A stretch of 64,000 nt of DNA, taken from the NCBI GenBank assembly GCA_900129595.1, contig FQWG01000001.1, forward strand, positions 434,001-498,000. The letters are read 5' to 3'. Positions within the stretch are counted from its first letter, which is position 1. Each line of letters begins with the position of its first letter. This DNA is from Flavobacterium frigidimaris (lineage in GTDB: Bacteria; Bacteroidota; Bacteroidia; Flavobacteriales; Flavobacteriaceae). Positions 36,467-46,079 of this stretch are shown here, in pieces. The position numbers and the translations under genes were made by a program. The notes under the pieces are model-generated. The model was not told the origin of the DNA. It did not search any database and saw nothing but the letters and a program-made list of their open reading frames with translations.

Positions 36467-38857
36467 TTAGAATTTATACGTTACACCTACCCTAAAGTTT
36501 CTGGGAGCTTCTGTTTGCCAATAGTATGCACTAAGCCACTCATAATAAGATCCGCTATAAAGGTATTTATCCAAAATATTAAATACATTGGCCGTAATTT
36601 TTATTTTTCCGGTTTCATATGATAAACCTCCGTCAAGTTTAAAATAACTTGGTAATTTTTCAAGTCCTACACTCCAGCTATCTGTCTGACGTCCATCTAG
36701 GAAAGTTCCTCCAATCGAAGCCCCTAATCCTTTTAGTTTTCCATTTTGAACTGTATAATTTAACCATGCATTTGCAGTATGTTTAGCATATCCCGGAACA
36801 ACAGAACCTACTGTTATACTCGAAATAGCAGAACTTGTTACTACAGACTCTGTAAAAGCATAATTTGCGATAAGATTTAAACCGTCAAATAATTTTCCTC
36901 TCACATCAAATTCAATCCCTTCAGCTCTCTTTTCTCCTAAAACAATTTTATAAATATCGTTTGGTCCATTTGTAGGATCAGCAGTAAGTTCGTTTTCTTT
37001 TATAATACGGTAAACAGATGCTGAAGTATTCCACGATCCGTCAAACCAGTCTTTTTTGATACCAAATTCTATATTATTCCCGGTTAGCGGTTTTACTTTA
37101 TCTCCATTTTTAATGATACCGGATTGTGGTAAAAAGGCCTGATCGTATAATCCGTAAACGGCAAGGTCATCTGTTACAGAAAAACTAACCCCCGCACGTG
37201 GTGTAATATGGCTATCTTCCTGTGTTTCTCCCCAACTTGTCTCACTAATCCAGGTATATCTTGCAGCAAGAGTTACTCTTACTTTGTTTTCAAAAAAACC
37301 AAGCTCATCCTGAACATATGCCGCTGCATATTCTGAATTCATTTTACCACCAGCTCTTACTGAAAGTGGTGTAGTATGATCAAAAGCAGGGAAACCATTA
37401 GAAGGTGTTCCGTAATTTGGGTTATAAACATTAAATGGATTAGCCGGAGTATCAAGATTATGAGATTGTCCCCAATCTGCCATATAATCTTTACTTCCTA
37501 AATCTGCCCCGCCTAAAACTTTATGGGTAATTGGTCCGGTAGTAAATTTTCCGTTGACGAATATCTGACCTAAATACATATTACTTTCGGCATCCCAAAT
37601 AGCAACATTTCTTATAATATTTCCTTTTCCAAGAGCATTATCATCAGAACCTACAGCACTTGGCCACGAACTATATCCTTGTTGAATATATTTAAAGTAT
37701 GAAGTTTGTGCCGTCAGTTTCCAATTGTCATCAAACTTATGTTCAAACATAAGGTAACCACTATGATCCTGAATATTAGTATCCGGCAATCCTGGTTGTG
37801 TCATAGTAAATCCTACTGGTAAAGTGGCATATCCCTCAGATGCAGGACCAAATACATAATAAGATCCAACCTCCGTCATGTTGGCATACTGAAAATTATA
37901 TTCGGCAGTAATTTTTGTTTTATCATCAACCTGATACGTAATCACCGGAGCAATTACATAACGGTCATTGTGTTCAAACGGACGATGTGAACCTTTTTTT
38001 TGCGCTGCTGCATTAAAACGGTACAATAATTTCCCTTTTTTATCCAGTTTTCCGTCAAAGTCGACACTTGCTCTGTAAAAGTCATAACTTCCTGCCATTA
38101 CAGTAGCTTCCCCTTTAGTAATTCCAGTTGGTTTTTTAGTTACCACATTATAAAGTCCGCTTGGATCCCCGCTCGAAAGCATAAATCCTGCCGGTCCTTT
38201 TACAAACTCGATATGATCTACAAAGCTCATATCCTCAGTAAGAGGTCCCCAGAAAGATGAAACAACATTAAAACCATTACGAAAAGCCTGAACCTGAGAA
38301 CCACGCATTTTTATATTCGTATATAAATCTCCCCAATGTTCTGAACGTACAGCACCACTCACGTTTCTGATTACTCCATCACTCATACTTGTAATTTGCT
38401 GATCTTTTAGAGTCTGAGCACTTACAATCTGAATGTTTTGTGGAATCTCCAAAATTGGTGTCTGAAGACGTAGCGACAAGGAAGGCTTATCCTGTTTGTA
38501 CTTATTTTTGGTAATTACCACTTCATCAAGATCTTCCTGACTTTCAGAAAGCATGAAGTTTTTAGTAGTGGTTTGTTTTGCAGTAACCGTAATTTTATCT
38601 TCTACAGAATGAATTCCTACTGCACGAATACTAATCGTATAAGTCGCAGGTTTAACATTCTTAATTTCATATTGCCCGTGTTCATTTGTCACGGCTGTAT
38701 ATTTTGTTCCTTTAAGAGCGACAGCAACATTCTCTGCAGGAACATTGCCACTCAAGGTAATTTTTCCTGTTACTTTTCCCGCTTCCTGACTCATCATTTG
38801 CAATGAGGTAAAAAGCATCAGAAAAAATAAAACTTTTTTAATCGTTATTATATTCAT
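36467..38857 (-). CDS. TonB-dependent siderophore receptor
   Basis: 796-residue outer-membrane receptor. Signal peptide, carboxypeptidase-like domain (GKITLSGNVPAENVAVALKGTKYTAV), TonB-box region (DLDEVVITKNKYKQ), plug (LRLQTPILEIPQNIQIVSAQTLKDQ, then VDHIEFVKGPAGFMLSSGDPSGLYNVVTKKPTG) and barrel ending EAPRNFRVGVTYKF. The plug form PxxIPQxIxVVS and FVKGPAGFM.G..PGG are characteristic of ferric-siderophore receptors (FhuA/FpvA branch). Its promoter fits the consensus and overlaps a Fur-like box, consistent with iron repression. Siderophore type unknown. Confidence 0.95.
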   Translation of the reverse strand: MNIITIKKVLFFLMLFTSLQMMSQEAGKVTGKITLSGNVPAENVAVALKGTKYTAVTNEHGQYEIKNVKPATYTISIRAVGIHSVEDKITVTAKQTTTKNFMLSESQEDLDEVVITKNKYKQDKPSLSLRLQTPILEIPQNIQIVSAQTLKDQQITSMSDGVIRNVSGAVRSEHWGDLYTNIKMRGSQVQAFRNGFNVVSSFWGPLTEDMSFVDHIEFVKGPAGFMLSSGDPSGLYNVVTKKPTGITKGEATVMAGSYDFYRASVDFDGKLDKKGKLLYRFNAAAQKKGSHRPFEHNDRYVIAPVITYQVDDKTKITAEYNFQYANMTEVGSYYVFGPASEGYATLPVGFTMTQPGLPDTNIQDHSGYLMFEHKFDDNWKLTAQTSYFKYIQQGYSSWPSAVGSDDNALGKGNIIRNVAIWDAESNMYLGQIFVNGKFTTGPITHKVLGGADLGSKDYMADWGQSHNLDTPANPFNVYNPNYGTPSNGFPAFDHTTPLSVRAGGKMNSEYAAAYVQDELGFFENKVRVTLAARYTWISETSWGETQEDSHITPRAGVSFSVTDDLAVYGLYDQAFLPQSGIIKNGDKVKPLTGNNIEFGIKKDWFDGSWNTSASVYRIIKENELTADPTNGPNDIYKIVLGEKRAEGIEFDVRGKLFDGLNLIANYAFTESVVTSSAISSITVGSVVPGYAKHTANAWLNYTVQNGKLKGLGASIGGTFLDGRQTDSWSVGLEKLPSYFKLDGGLSYETGKIKITANVFNILDKYLYSGSYYEWLSAYYWQTEAPRNFRVGVTYKF

Positions 38858-38881
38858 TTTATTTGGTTTTGATTACGTTGG

Positions 38882-38935
38882 CAAAAGTAATAGCTAAAAA
38901 TCTGTTATGCAAATTATTTTTAATCATTCTAAATA
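38882..38935 (-). promoter_or_regulatory. Promoter and Fur-like box of the siderophore receptor
   Basis: Minus-strand TTTG (38910-38913), 20-base spacer, TACTTTTG (38882-38889), a consensus promoter 25 bases before the ATG. Directly upstream, 38915-38935 is an imperfect 21-bp palindrome (minus-strand core TATTTAGAATGATTAAAAAT) that resembles Fur sites of flavobacteria. The remaining gap to 39191 shows no gene. Confidence 0.65.
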
Positions 38936-39191
38936 AATACAACTTTTAAAATAAGATATGTCTTTTATTGTGTAAAAATTCTCTTTTTGAACTGATACCC
39001 AATCATTCATAAAAAGTGTTATTATAATTGGAATATATCCCTTATTTGATAGTCCTGATAATATGTAAAAAGCCGGATTTCAAAAAACAAAACCAAACTA
39101 TTATGGCGATTTTACTCCTGTTGATCTGTAATTTTCAAATAAGTCTGCTTATCTTTAATCTGGAAAATCTTCCTGAAACAAAATTTAAGCT

Positions 39192-40472
39192 ATGAACAAT
39201 ACCACGACAATACGAAAAGTAGCCATTGTTGGTTATAACCGAATTCCGTTTGCAAGGGCAAATACTGCTTACGCCGACGTTGGAAATCAGCAAATGATGA
39301 CTGCCGCGCTTAATGGTCTTATTGATAAGTACAATTTAAAAGGAAAATTATTAGGCGAAGTGGCCGGCGGAGCGGTAATCAAACATACTTATGACAGTAA
39401 CCTGATTAGGGAATGTGTCATGAAAACTTCTCTTGATCCCGCAACTCCTGCCTGTGATCTACAGCAGGCTTGTGATACCGGTATAGAAAGTGCAATATAT
39501 ATTGCGAATAAAATTGCTCTTGGACAAATCGAATCCGGAATTGCCGGTGGCGTTGATTCAATTAGTGATATGCCTATTGCAGTAAGTGAAAAATTAAGGA
39601 AAATTTTGCTCGATACCCGAAAAGCAAAATCATTGGGCGAAAAAATAAAACTTTTCTTAAAATTACGTCCCAAAGATTTTACGCCTTTGGTTCCTCGAAA
39701 TGAAGAATCACAAACGGGACTTTCGATGGGCGGACATACTGAAATCACGGCAAAATATTATAAAATTTCCCGTCAGGATCAGGATGATTTAGCGCTAAAA
39801 AGTCATTTGAATATGGCAAAAGCCTATGACGAAGGTTTTTTTAATGATATGATTACGCCTTTTAACGGACTTGATAAGGACAATAATCTAAGAAAAGATA
39901 GCACGCCGGAAAAGTTAGCCAAACTAAATCCTGCTTTCGACAAAGTAAACGGAACACTTACTGCAGGAAATTCAACACCGCTTACAGATGGCGCTTCCTG
40001 TATCCTTTTAGCCAGCGAAGAATGGGCAACAGCACAAGAGCTTCCAGTTTTAGCCTACATTACTTTTGCCGAAGTTGCTGCTATAGAATATGCCAAAAAT
40101 CAGCAGAACCTTTTATTGGCTCCATTATTTGCCGCCAGCAGAATGCTGGATAAAGCAGGATTTAACTTGCAGGATTTTGATTATTATGAAATTCACGAAG
40201 CCTTTGCTGCGCAGGTTTTAGCTACTTTAAAAATTTGGGAGAGCCCTGAACTTAGTGTACAATTAGGCTTAACGAAAACTCTTGGTGCAATTGACAGGGA
40301 AAAACTGAATGTAAAAGGAAGCAGTCTTGCCGCGGCACATCCTTTTGCCGCAACCGGAGGAAGAATCATTGGCGTCATGGCAAAACTATTAAACGAAAAA
40401 GATTCCGGAAGAGGCTTCATTTCTATTTGTGCTGCCGGAGGTCAGGGAGTAACTATGATTATTGAGAAATAA
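39192..40472 (+). CDS. Acetyl-CoA C-acyltransferase (thiolase)
   Basis: 426-residue thiolase of the FadI-like branch. Nucleophile Cys94 in DLQQACDTGIES, the active-site histidines in YYEIHEAFAAQV (about 335) and AAAHPFAATGGR (about 380), and the second Cys in SICAAGGQGVTM (about 415) are all present. It cleaves or forms beta-ketoacyl-CoA in fatty acid beta-oxidation or in acetoacetyl-CoA synthesis. It stands alone, without the hydratase/dehydrogenase partner that usually accompanies FadI/FadA. Confidence 0.93.
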   Translation: MNNTTTIRKVAIVGYNRIPFARANTAYADVGNQQMMTAALNGLIDKYNLKGKLLGEVAGGAVIKHTYDSNLIRECVMKTSLDPATPACDLQQACDTGIESAIYIANKIALGQIESGIAGGVDSISDMPIAVSEKLRKILLDTRKAKSLGEKIKLFLKLRPKDFTPLVPRNEESQTGLSMGGHTEITAKYYKISRQDQDDLALKSHLNMAKAYDEGFFNDMITPFNGLDKDNNLRKDSTPEKLAKLNPAFDKVNGTLTAGNSTPLTDGASCILLASEEWATAQELPVLAYITFAEVAAIEYAKNQQNLLLAPLFAASRMLDKAGFNLQDFDYYEIHEAFAAQVLATLKIWESPELSVQLGLTKTLGAIDREKLNVKGSSLAAAHPFAATGGRIIGVMAKLLNEKDSGRGFISICAAGGQGVTMIIEK

Positions 40473-40487
40473 TAATTTACTTGAATA

Positions 40488-40608
40488 TTCAAACCTGACA
40501 GGTTTTAAAAATCTCTCATTTTTTTGTGGATGACAATGATTGTGGTTAAATCTGATCTACAAAAAACTTAACATAAAACCCGACAAGTTTTTAAAACCTG
40601 TCGGGTTT
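40488..40608. repeat. AAACCTGACAGGTTT / AAACCCGACAGGTTT repeat pair
   Basis: The palindrome around 40488-40503 and the hairpin 40575-40608 (arms CCCGACAAGTTT/AAACCTGTCGGG) are related. The same hairpin recurs at 47769-47802. Each copy lies between gene ends and could terminate transcription. Confidence 0.7.
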
Positions 40609-40651
40609 ACTACATACGAAAATGTCCAACTATCGTAATTGTATTTTCAAT

Positions 40652-41272
40652 TTAAAAAGCGAATTCTTCAACCGCAGTCAAAGCTTTTGGTAAAGCATTT
40701 TCAGCAAAATCAGGGATTGCAGTTCCTTCTACACGAAAAGTGGTCACATCAGTAATTCCTAAAAACCCTAATACGGCACGCAAATACGGTTCAGAGAAAT
40801 CATAACTTTTATAAGGCCCGTCAGAAAATATTGCACCGGAAGCAATTGATAAAAATACCTTCTTATTTGTCAGCAATCCTTTTGGCCCGTTTTCATCATA
40901 ACTAAACGTCTTACCTGCCCTCGCCACCTGATCAATCCAGCCTTTTAGTACCGCAGGAATTCCAAAATTGTAAAGCGGTACCCCAATCACAATGATATCA
41001 GCATTCAGAACCTCATTTGTAGCTTTATCAGAATACTTCAGCGTTTCTTTTTGCGCATCAGTCTGCTGTTCGGCCGGCGTATAAAATGCACTAATATCCA
41101 ATTCACTTAAATACGGTAAAGGTGTTTTTGAAAGATCAAGTGTTTCTACCTCTATTTGGTTATACTCAGCTTTGAGTTTATCCAGAATAGCATTCGATAA
41201 TTTATTACTAAAAGAAGCATCACCTTTGATGCTTGTTACTATATTCAGAATCTTTTTGCTCATTTTTATCAT
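40652..41272 (-). CDS. azoR: FMN-dependent NADH-azoreductase
   Basis: 206-residue flavodoxin-fold reductase (AcpD/AzoR family) that reduces quinones and azo compounds. Motifs: SIKGDASFSNKLSNAILDKL, DIIVIGVPLYNFGIPAVLKGWIDQVARAGKTFSYDENGPKGLLTNKKVF and the conserved GPYKSYDFSEPYLRAVLGFLGI. The start is either residue M1 or M4 (41263). Its promoter -7 TAAGTTTG lies on the minus strand at 41290-41297. It diverges from an HxlR regulator over a perfect palindrome, the same arrangement as AzoR1-YodB in Bacillus. Confidence 0.94.
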   Translation of the reverse strand: MIKMSKKILNIVTSIKGDASFSNKLSNAILDKLKAEYNQIEVETLDLSKTPLPYLSELDISAFYTPAEQQTDAQKETLKYSDKATNEVLNADIIVIGVPLYNFGIPAVLKGWIDQVARAGKTFSYDENGPKGLLTNKKVFLSIASGAIFSDGPYKSYDFSEPYLRAVLGFLGITDVTTFRVEGTAIPDFAENALPKALTAVEEFAF

Positions 41273-41289
41273 TATTTTGTTTTACAATA

Positions 41290-41297
41290 CAAACTTA
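41290..41297 (-). promoter_or_regulatory. -7 element of the azoreductase
   Basis: Minus-strand TAAGTTTG, an exact TAnnTTTG, 18 bases from the ATG. The palindromic operator sits 25 bases further upstream. Confidence 0.5.
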
Positions 41298-41322
41298 TTT
41301 ACATTTACTATCTCTTTTATAG

Positions 41323-41360
41323 TACTATCCTCAAGGATAGCGCTATCCTTGAGGATAGTA
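41323..41360. promoter_or_regulatory. 38-bp perfect palindrome, candidate HxlR operator
   Basis: Perfectly self-complementary over all 38 bases, centred on GCGC. Each half is itself palindromic: CTATCCTCAAGGATAG and CTATCCTTGAGGATAG. Such a double dyad suits two regulator dimers. It lies between the azoreductase and HxlR starts, 11 bases before the HxlR ATG. Confidence 0.8.
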
Positions 41361-41371
41361 ACATTAGAAAT

Positions 41372-41746
41372 ATGAAAACAAAAAGCGAAATAACAGATGA
41401 GATGGCTTGTGGCCAACCGGAAGAATGTCTGGCTGCACTGCGTCCCGTAAGAGATGCATTAGAAGTTTTAAACGGTAGATGGAAATTACCAATTTTGATT
41501 GCATTATCGAACAGACCAAAACGATTTAAGGAAATTTCTAAAGATATCAACGGAATTACAGACAAAATGCTTTCGAAAGAACTTAAAGATCTGGAGATAA
41601 ACAAACTCGTTACCAGAACTGTTTATGATACTTTTCCGCCCACTGTTGAATATGCAAGAACAGAACACAGCCACACATTGTACAATGTCATTGGAGCACT
41701 AAACGAGTGGGGAATTTTACACCGAAAAGAAATCATTCGTCATTAG
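41372..41746 (+). CDS. HxlR-family transcriptional regulator
   Basis: 124-residue winged-helix repressor. Cys13 and Cys19 (MACGQPEECLAALRPVRDALEVLNGRWKLPILIAL) precede the DNA-binding core NRPKRFKEISKDINGITDKMLSKELKDLEINKLVTRTV and EYARTEHSHTLYNVIGALNEWG. Two N-terminal Cys suggest redox or quinone sensing. It overlaps a perfect palindrome with the divergent azoreductase promoter and probably represses it. Confidence 0.94.
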   Translation: MKTKSEITDEMACGQPEECLAALRPVRDALEVLNGRWKLPILIALSNRPKRFKEISKDINGITDKMLSKELKDLEINKLVTRTVYDTFPPTVEYARTEHSHTLYNVIGALNEWGILHRKEIIRH

Positions 41747-41869
41747 GTAAGTTTACAAAATAGCATACCCAGAGAAATTCTACCCAACGGATTAATCACT
41801 GTAACAAAATCTAAAATGAAATGTCTCTATAAGTAAAAAACCTTATAATCACTTTATATTTTTTGGGCT

Positions 41870-42973
41870 ATGAGAACTTTAAAACTAGCTGCTTTACTTA
41901 TTGTTATTTTCTTTTCATTATCGAAAATAAATGCTCAATCGAATCAAAATGACAGTATAAAGCTTGATTACACGAGGATTTATTCTCTCGCATTAGATGG
42001 AAATCCTAAACAGGTTTTGCCTCTGCTGGAAACAGATCCCACTAAAAAAATAGCTGAAAAAGATTTAAAATTCAAAACAGATTTCGAAAACCGATTCAAA
42101 TTTGAAGAAGACAAAAGTGATTTTTTGGAAAACCGAAAATCAAAAATAGATGAATTACTAAAAATTTACAGGGACTACTGGCGATTGTCTTTTTTAAATA
42201 AGGAAAAGAAAAATGATTCCCTGATCATGAAAAATGTTTCTAATTTTCTAAAAACAAACTTTCCCCCGGCAGAAAAGCTTACTCTTAATGAAGACAGCAT
42301 CAATGTCTATCAAAAAAAATACATCGCCAGTTTAGGCTATCATACCACAGGATTTGGAAAAACCGGAAGTTTGTATGATTTATTGGTTTGGAAAACACAA
42401 AAAGATACGGTTTATAAACTCAATTATGATGGAAAGGAAACTCCTGTCAAAGTTTATTTTATGAATGATTTTATCACATTAGGCTGGAGTGAATACGCTA
42501 CTTTGGGGCGCTATTATCCTGCAGGCTGGGCTACCAAAGAAGCTTTATTTTGTGTAAAAAAAGCATATGATTTAAAATCAGAAACATTCAGGGTGAGTTA
42601 CATTGGACATGAAGGCAGGCATTTTGCCGATTATAAATTATTCCCCTATTTAAAAGGTGTAGGCTCTGCTGATTTAGAATACAGAGGAAAATTGACTGAG
42701 CTGGCACTTTACTCTAAAGATGGACTTTATAAAAGATTGCAGTTTTTTATTAATAATGGCAATTATGAAAGCGAAAATGGCCATTCGATTGCAGCTTACT
42801 GTGTGATAAGGGATTTGTCCCGATATTTTTTTCACAACGACTACGAGAAAGATATCGAAAAATGGAAAGCTGTTCCATCCAAAAAAATAAATGAAGCGGC
42901 AGCAGTAATTCTCAAACAAAACACAAAATCACTGGAGAAAATTCCAAACGTTGAGAAGTTTATCAAGCAGTAA
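41870..42973 (+). CDS. Exported protein with an HEXXH motif, candidate metallopeptidase
   Basis: 367 residues with signal peptide MRTLKLAALLIVIFFSLSKINAQ. I do not recognise the family. It contains HEGRH at 247-251 (SYIGHEGRHFADYK), matching HEXXH, with Glu270 and Glu277 (ADLEYRGKLTELAL) 19 and 26 residues after the last His, a gluzincin-like third-ligand position. The stretch LGWSEYATLGRYYPAGWATKEALFCV and the helical N-terminal half (about 60-150, Lys/Glu-rich) have no known match. Single gene with no evident partner. The metallopeptidase call is inference from motif and export signal. Confidence 0.75.
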   Translation: MRTLKLAALLIVIFFSLSKINAQSNQNDSIKLDYTRIYSLALDGNPKQVLPLLETDPTKKIAEKDLKFKTDFENRFKFEEDKSDFLENRKSKIDELLKIYRDYWRLSFLNKEKKNDSLIMKNVSNFLKTNFPPAEKLTLNEDSINVYQKKYIASLGYHTTGFGKTGSLYDLLVWKTQKDTVYKLNYDGKETPVKVYFMNDFITLGWSEYATLGRYYPAGWATKEALFCVKKAYDLKSETFRVSYIGHEGRHFADYKLFPYLKGVGSADLEYRGKLTELALYSKDGLYKRLQFFINNGNYESENGHSIAAYCVIRDLSRYFFHNDYEKDIEKWKAVPSKKINEAAAVILKQNTKSLEKIPNVEKFIKQ

Positions 42974-43293
42974 ATATCTTAATTCTTAGCAGTAAACCCA
43001 TTTTAGCAGACCATTATCTCTGAAACTTTGTCAAACTCACCTATCTCTTAAGTATTTAACATTTTTTGAAACCGGAACATTCTGAACTATGGGTTTTCAC
43101 TATGCGGAGTTTAAAATCACTTCATCTGCATAAAGAATCATGGATAAAATATGAATTAGCGAAACATTCTAAATAAGCGAAAAATAGTTTTTTCATTACA
43201 AAACCTCATTTTTTTATAGTAAATTAGACCTTCTTATTATTCAGTTTCTTTTTACAATTTGTGCCCAAATTCATTTTAAATCCAAATTAAAAA
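42974..43293. other. Non-coding gap before sdhA
   Basis: No convincing gene, and no recognisable sdhC cytochrome b remnant in any frame by eye. AT-rich with no strong hairpin. Confidence 0.5.
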
Positions 43294-45204
43294 ATGATAG
43301 ACTCAAAAATACCGGAAGGTCCGTTAGCCGAAAAATGGAATAATTATAAAGCAAAAGCGAAACTCGTAAATCCCGCAAATAGAAAAAAGCTAAACATTAT
43401 AGTGGTGGGAACCGGGCTTGCGGGTGCTTCCTGTGCGGCATCACTGGCAGAACAAGGTTACAACATTCAATCATTTTGTTTTCAGGATTCGGCCAGACGA
43501 GCCCATTCTGTAGCTGCGCAAGGTGGTGTAAATGCTGCAAAAAACTACAAAAATGATGGCGACAGCACTTACAGAATGTTTTATGACACTATAAAAGGCG
43601 GTGATTTCAGGTCTCGTGAAGCCAATGTGTACCGCCTTGCAGAATGCTCAGCAGCTTTAATTGATCATGCCGTTGCTCAGGGCGTTCCTTTTGCCCGGGA
43701 ATATGCCGGATATCTCAACAACAGGTCTTTTGGAGGCGTTCAGGTTTCCAGAACGTTCTATGCCCGCGGACAAACGGGCCAGCAACTTCTATTGGGTGCT
43801 TATCAGGGTTTATTGCGACAGGTTTCATTAGGAAAAGTCGCTCTGCATACCCGACACGAAATGCTTGAATTGGTAGTGATTGACGGAAAAGCAAAGGGAA
43901 TCATTGCCCGAAATCTTGAAACCGGAGAACTCGAACGTCATGCTGCAGATGCTGTGGTTCTGGCTTCCGGCGGTTACGGAAAAGTATATTATTTGTCTAC
44001 GCTGGCAATGGGCTGCAACAGCTCTGCTATTTGGCGAGCACATAAAAAAGGAGCTTATATGGCAGGTGTGAGCTGGATTCAGTTTCACCCTACTTCACTC
44101 CCGCAACACGGAGAAAATCAATCTAAACTTACTTTAATGTCGGAATCGCTTCGTAACGACGGGCGAATCTGGGTACCCAAAAAAGCAGCAGATGACAGAA
44201 ATCCGAATACAATTCCGGAAGAAGAACGGGATTATTATTTAGAACGCAAATATCCTTCTTTTGGAAACCTCGCTCCACGCGATATTTCCTCAAGAGCGGC
44301 AAAAGAACAAATTGATTCCGGACACGGTGTTGGTCCTATGAAAAACGCCATTTATCTTGACTTTTCGGATGCTATTAAGGCGCAGGGAAAAGAAACTATT
44401 GAAGCCAAATACAGTAATCTTTTTGCGATGTACGAGAAAATTACCGGAATCAATGCTTATAAAGAACCCATGCTGATATCGCCATCAGCGCATTTCACGA
44501 TGGGCGGACTTTGGGTAGATTATGAATTAATGACTACGATTCCGGGGTTATTTGCTTTGGGAGAAGCTAATTTTGCTGATCATGGCGCAAACAGACTGGG
44601 TGCAAATTCACTGCTTCAGGCCTGTGTAGACGGCTATTTTATAGCTCCTTATACTATTCCGAATTATTTGGCAGGAGAATTAAATACTCCAAAAACAGCC
44701 ATTACGCATCCTGCTTTTGATGAAGCCGAAAAAGCGGTCAGAACCCAATTAGATAAATTCCTGAATAGTAACGGAACGCTTTCAGCAGATTACTTTCATA
44801 AAAAAATAGGGCGATTGCTTTACGAAAAATGCGGACTTTCCAGAAGCAAAGAAAAACTGGAAGAGGCCTTAAATGAAATCCAATTATTAAAAGCATCTTT
44901 TGAAAAAGACCTCTTAATTACGGGCGACGATACTTTAAACAGCGAACTTGAAAAAGCCGGACGCATTGCAGATTATATCGAATTGGCCGAATTAATGTGC
45001 CATGATGCCTTGCAAAGAGAAGAATCCTGCGGCGCACACTTTAGAGAAGAATATCAAACTCCGGACGGAGAAGCTGTTCGAAATGATGCTGATTTCTGTT
45101 ATGTATCGGCCTGGAAATGGAAAGGCGCGGCACAAAAACCGGAATTACACAAAGAACCTCTCGTATTCGAATCGGTTGAACTGGCAGTTAGAAGTTACAA
45201 ATAA
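43294..45204 (+). CDS. sdhA: Succinate dehydrogenase/fumarate reductase flavoprotein subunit
   Basis: 636-residue FAD protein. Dinucleotide motif [22 protein letters not shown] (about residue 35), the covalent-flavin loop [19 protein letters not shown] with the His, the catalytic domain ([20 protein letters not shown]) and C-terminal [27 protein letters not shown]. It matches the Bacteroidota quinone:fumarate/succinate enzyme of the B-type. It precedes the Fe-S subunit by 18 bases, but the cytochrome b subunit normally found first in the operon is absent, so this pair may be an extra, soluble or differently anchored version. Confidence 0.95.
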   Translation: MIDSKIPEGPLAEKWNNYKAKAKLVNPANRKKLNIIVVGTGLAGASCAASLAEQGYNIQSFCFQDSARRAHSVAAQGGVNAAKNYKNDGDSTYRMFYDTIKGGDFRSREANVYRLAECSAALIDHAVAQGVPFAREYAGYLNNRSFGGVQVSRTFYARGQTGQQLLLGAYQGLLRQVSLGKVALHTRHEMLELVVIDGKAKGIIARNLETGELERHAADAVVLASGGYGKVYYLSTLAMGCNSSAIWRAHKKGAYMAGVSWIQFHPTSLPQHGENQSKLTLMSESLRNDGRIWVPKKAADDRNPNTIPEEERDYYLERKYPSFGNLAPRDISSRAAKEQIDSGHGVGPMKNAIYLDFSDAIKAQGKETIEAKYSNLFAMYEKITGINAYKEPMLISPSAHFTMGGLWVDYELMTTIPGLFALGEANFADHGANRLGANSLLQACVDGYFIAPYTIPNYLAGELNTPKTAITHPAFDEAEKAVRTQLDKFLNSNGTLSADYFHKKIGRLLYEKCGLSRSKEKLEEALNEIQLLKASFEKDLLITGDDTLNSELEKAGRIADYIELAELMCHDALQREESCGAHFREEYQTPDGEAVRNDADFCYVSAWKWKGAAQKPELHKEPLVFESVELAVRSYK

Positions 45205-45221
45205 ATCAAAAGCATCAGAAT

Positions 45222-45968
45222 ATGAAACTATATCTTAAAATATGGCGGCAACTGAATACTTCTTCCAAAGGAGAAATGGTAAATTATGAAATTGATAATG
45301 TTTCTGAGCATATGTCTTTTCTGGAAATGCTGGATCTTTTGAACGAATCTTTAATTCAGAAAAAAGAACGTGTGATAGAATTTGACCACGATTGCCGCGA
45401 AGGCATCTGCGGGCAATGTGGCGTTATGATTGACGGAAGAGCGCACGGACCGCTAAAAAATACTACAACCTGCCAACTTCATATGAGAAGTTTTAAAGAT
45501 GGAGATACTATTTATATTGAACCTTTTCGTGCCAAAGCATTTCCGGTTTTAAGAGATTTAAAAATCGATCGTTCTGCTTTTGATTCCATAATCGAAGCTG
45601 GCGGTTTTATTAGCGCTTCGACAGGTCAGGCTCCCGAAGCCAATAGCATCCCAATATCTTACGAAACTGCCGAAGCTTCTTTTGATGCAGCGGCCTGTAT
45701 TGGTTGTGGAGCTTGCGTAGCGACTTGTAAAAATGCCAGTGCAGCTTTGTTTGTTGGTGCCAAAATAACACATCTGGCGTTGCTTCCGCAAGGAAAAATC
45801 GAAGCATCAAAAAGGGTTCTAACAATGGTTGAGCAAATGGATGCCGAAGGTTTTGGAAATTGTTCTGATACAAGAGCGTGCGAAATCGAATGTCCACAAG
45901 GAATTTCTATTCTTTCGATTGCCAAAATGAATGCTGAATATACTAAAGCTTTGATTTTCAGGAAGTGA
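45222..45968 (+). CDS. sdhB: Succinate dehydrogenase/fumarate reductase iron-sulfur subunit
   Basis: 248-residue electron-transfer subunit. 2Fe-2S ligands in [14 protein letters not shown], then the two ferredoxin-like cysteine sets [15 protein letters not shown] and [15 protein letters not shown] that bind 4Fe-4S and 3Fe-4S clusters. All ligand positions appear present. Operon partner of sdhA. No membrane anchor gene follows, and the next gene is on the opposite strand. Confidence 0.95.
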   Translation: MKLYLKIWRQLNTSSKGEMVNYEIDNVSEHMSFLEMLDLLNESLIQKKERVIEFDHDCREGICGQCGVMIDGRAHGPLKNTTTCQLHMRSFKDGDTIYIEPFRAKAFPVLRDLKIDRSAFDSIIEAGGFISASTGQAPEANSIPISYETAEASFDAAACIGCGACVATCKNASAALFVGAKITHLALLPQGKIEASKRVLTMVEQMDAEGFGNCSDTRACEIECPQGISILSIAKMNAEYTKALIFRK

Positions 45969-45984
45969 TTTAGATGAATAAAAA

Positions 45985-46060
45985 ATCTTTCGCAAAGACG
46001 CTAAGACGCCAAGTTTAAAAAACTTATAAAGAAAAAACTTTGCCACTCTGCGACTTTGCG
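45985..46060. repeat. GCAAAG/CTTTGC dispersed repeat copy
   Basis: Contains TCGCAAAGACGCTAAGACGC and the opposed ACTTTGCCACTCTGCGACTT. Same family as the 8649-8697 and 55650-55795 elements. It lies between convergent genes. Confidence 0.65.
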
Positions 46061-46079
46061 AGATTAAATTCTAAAACCT

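Noticed and set aside
42974..43293. Possible sdhC cytochrome b remnant before sdhA
   Set aside because: No stretch with the expected helices and His residues in any frame that I could follow. The only short frame (MGFHYAEFKITSSA) is not related.
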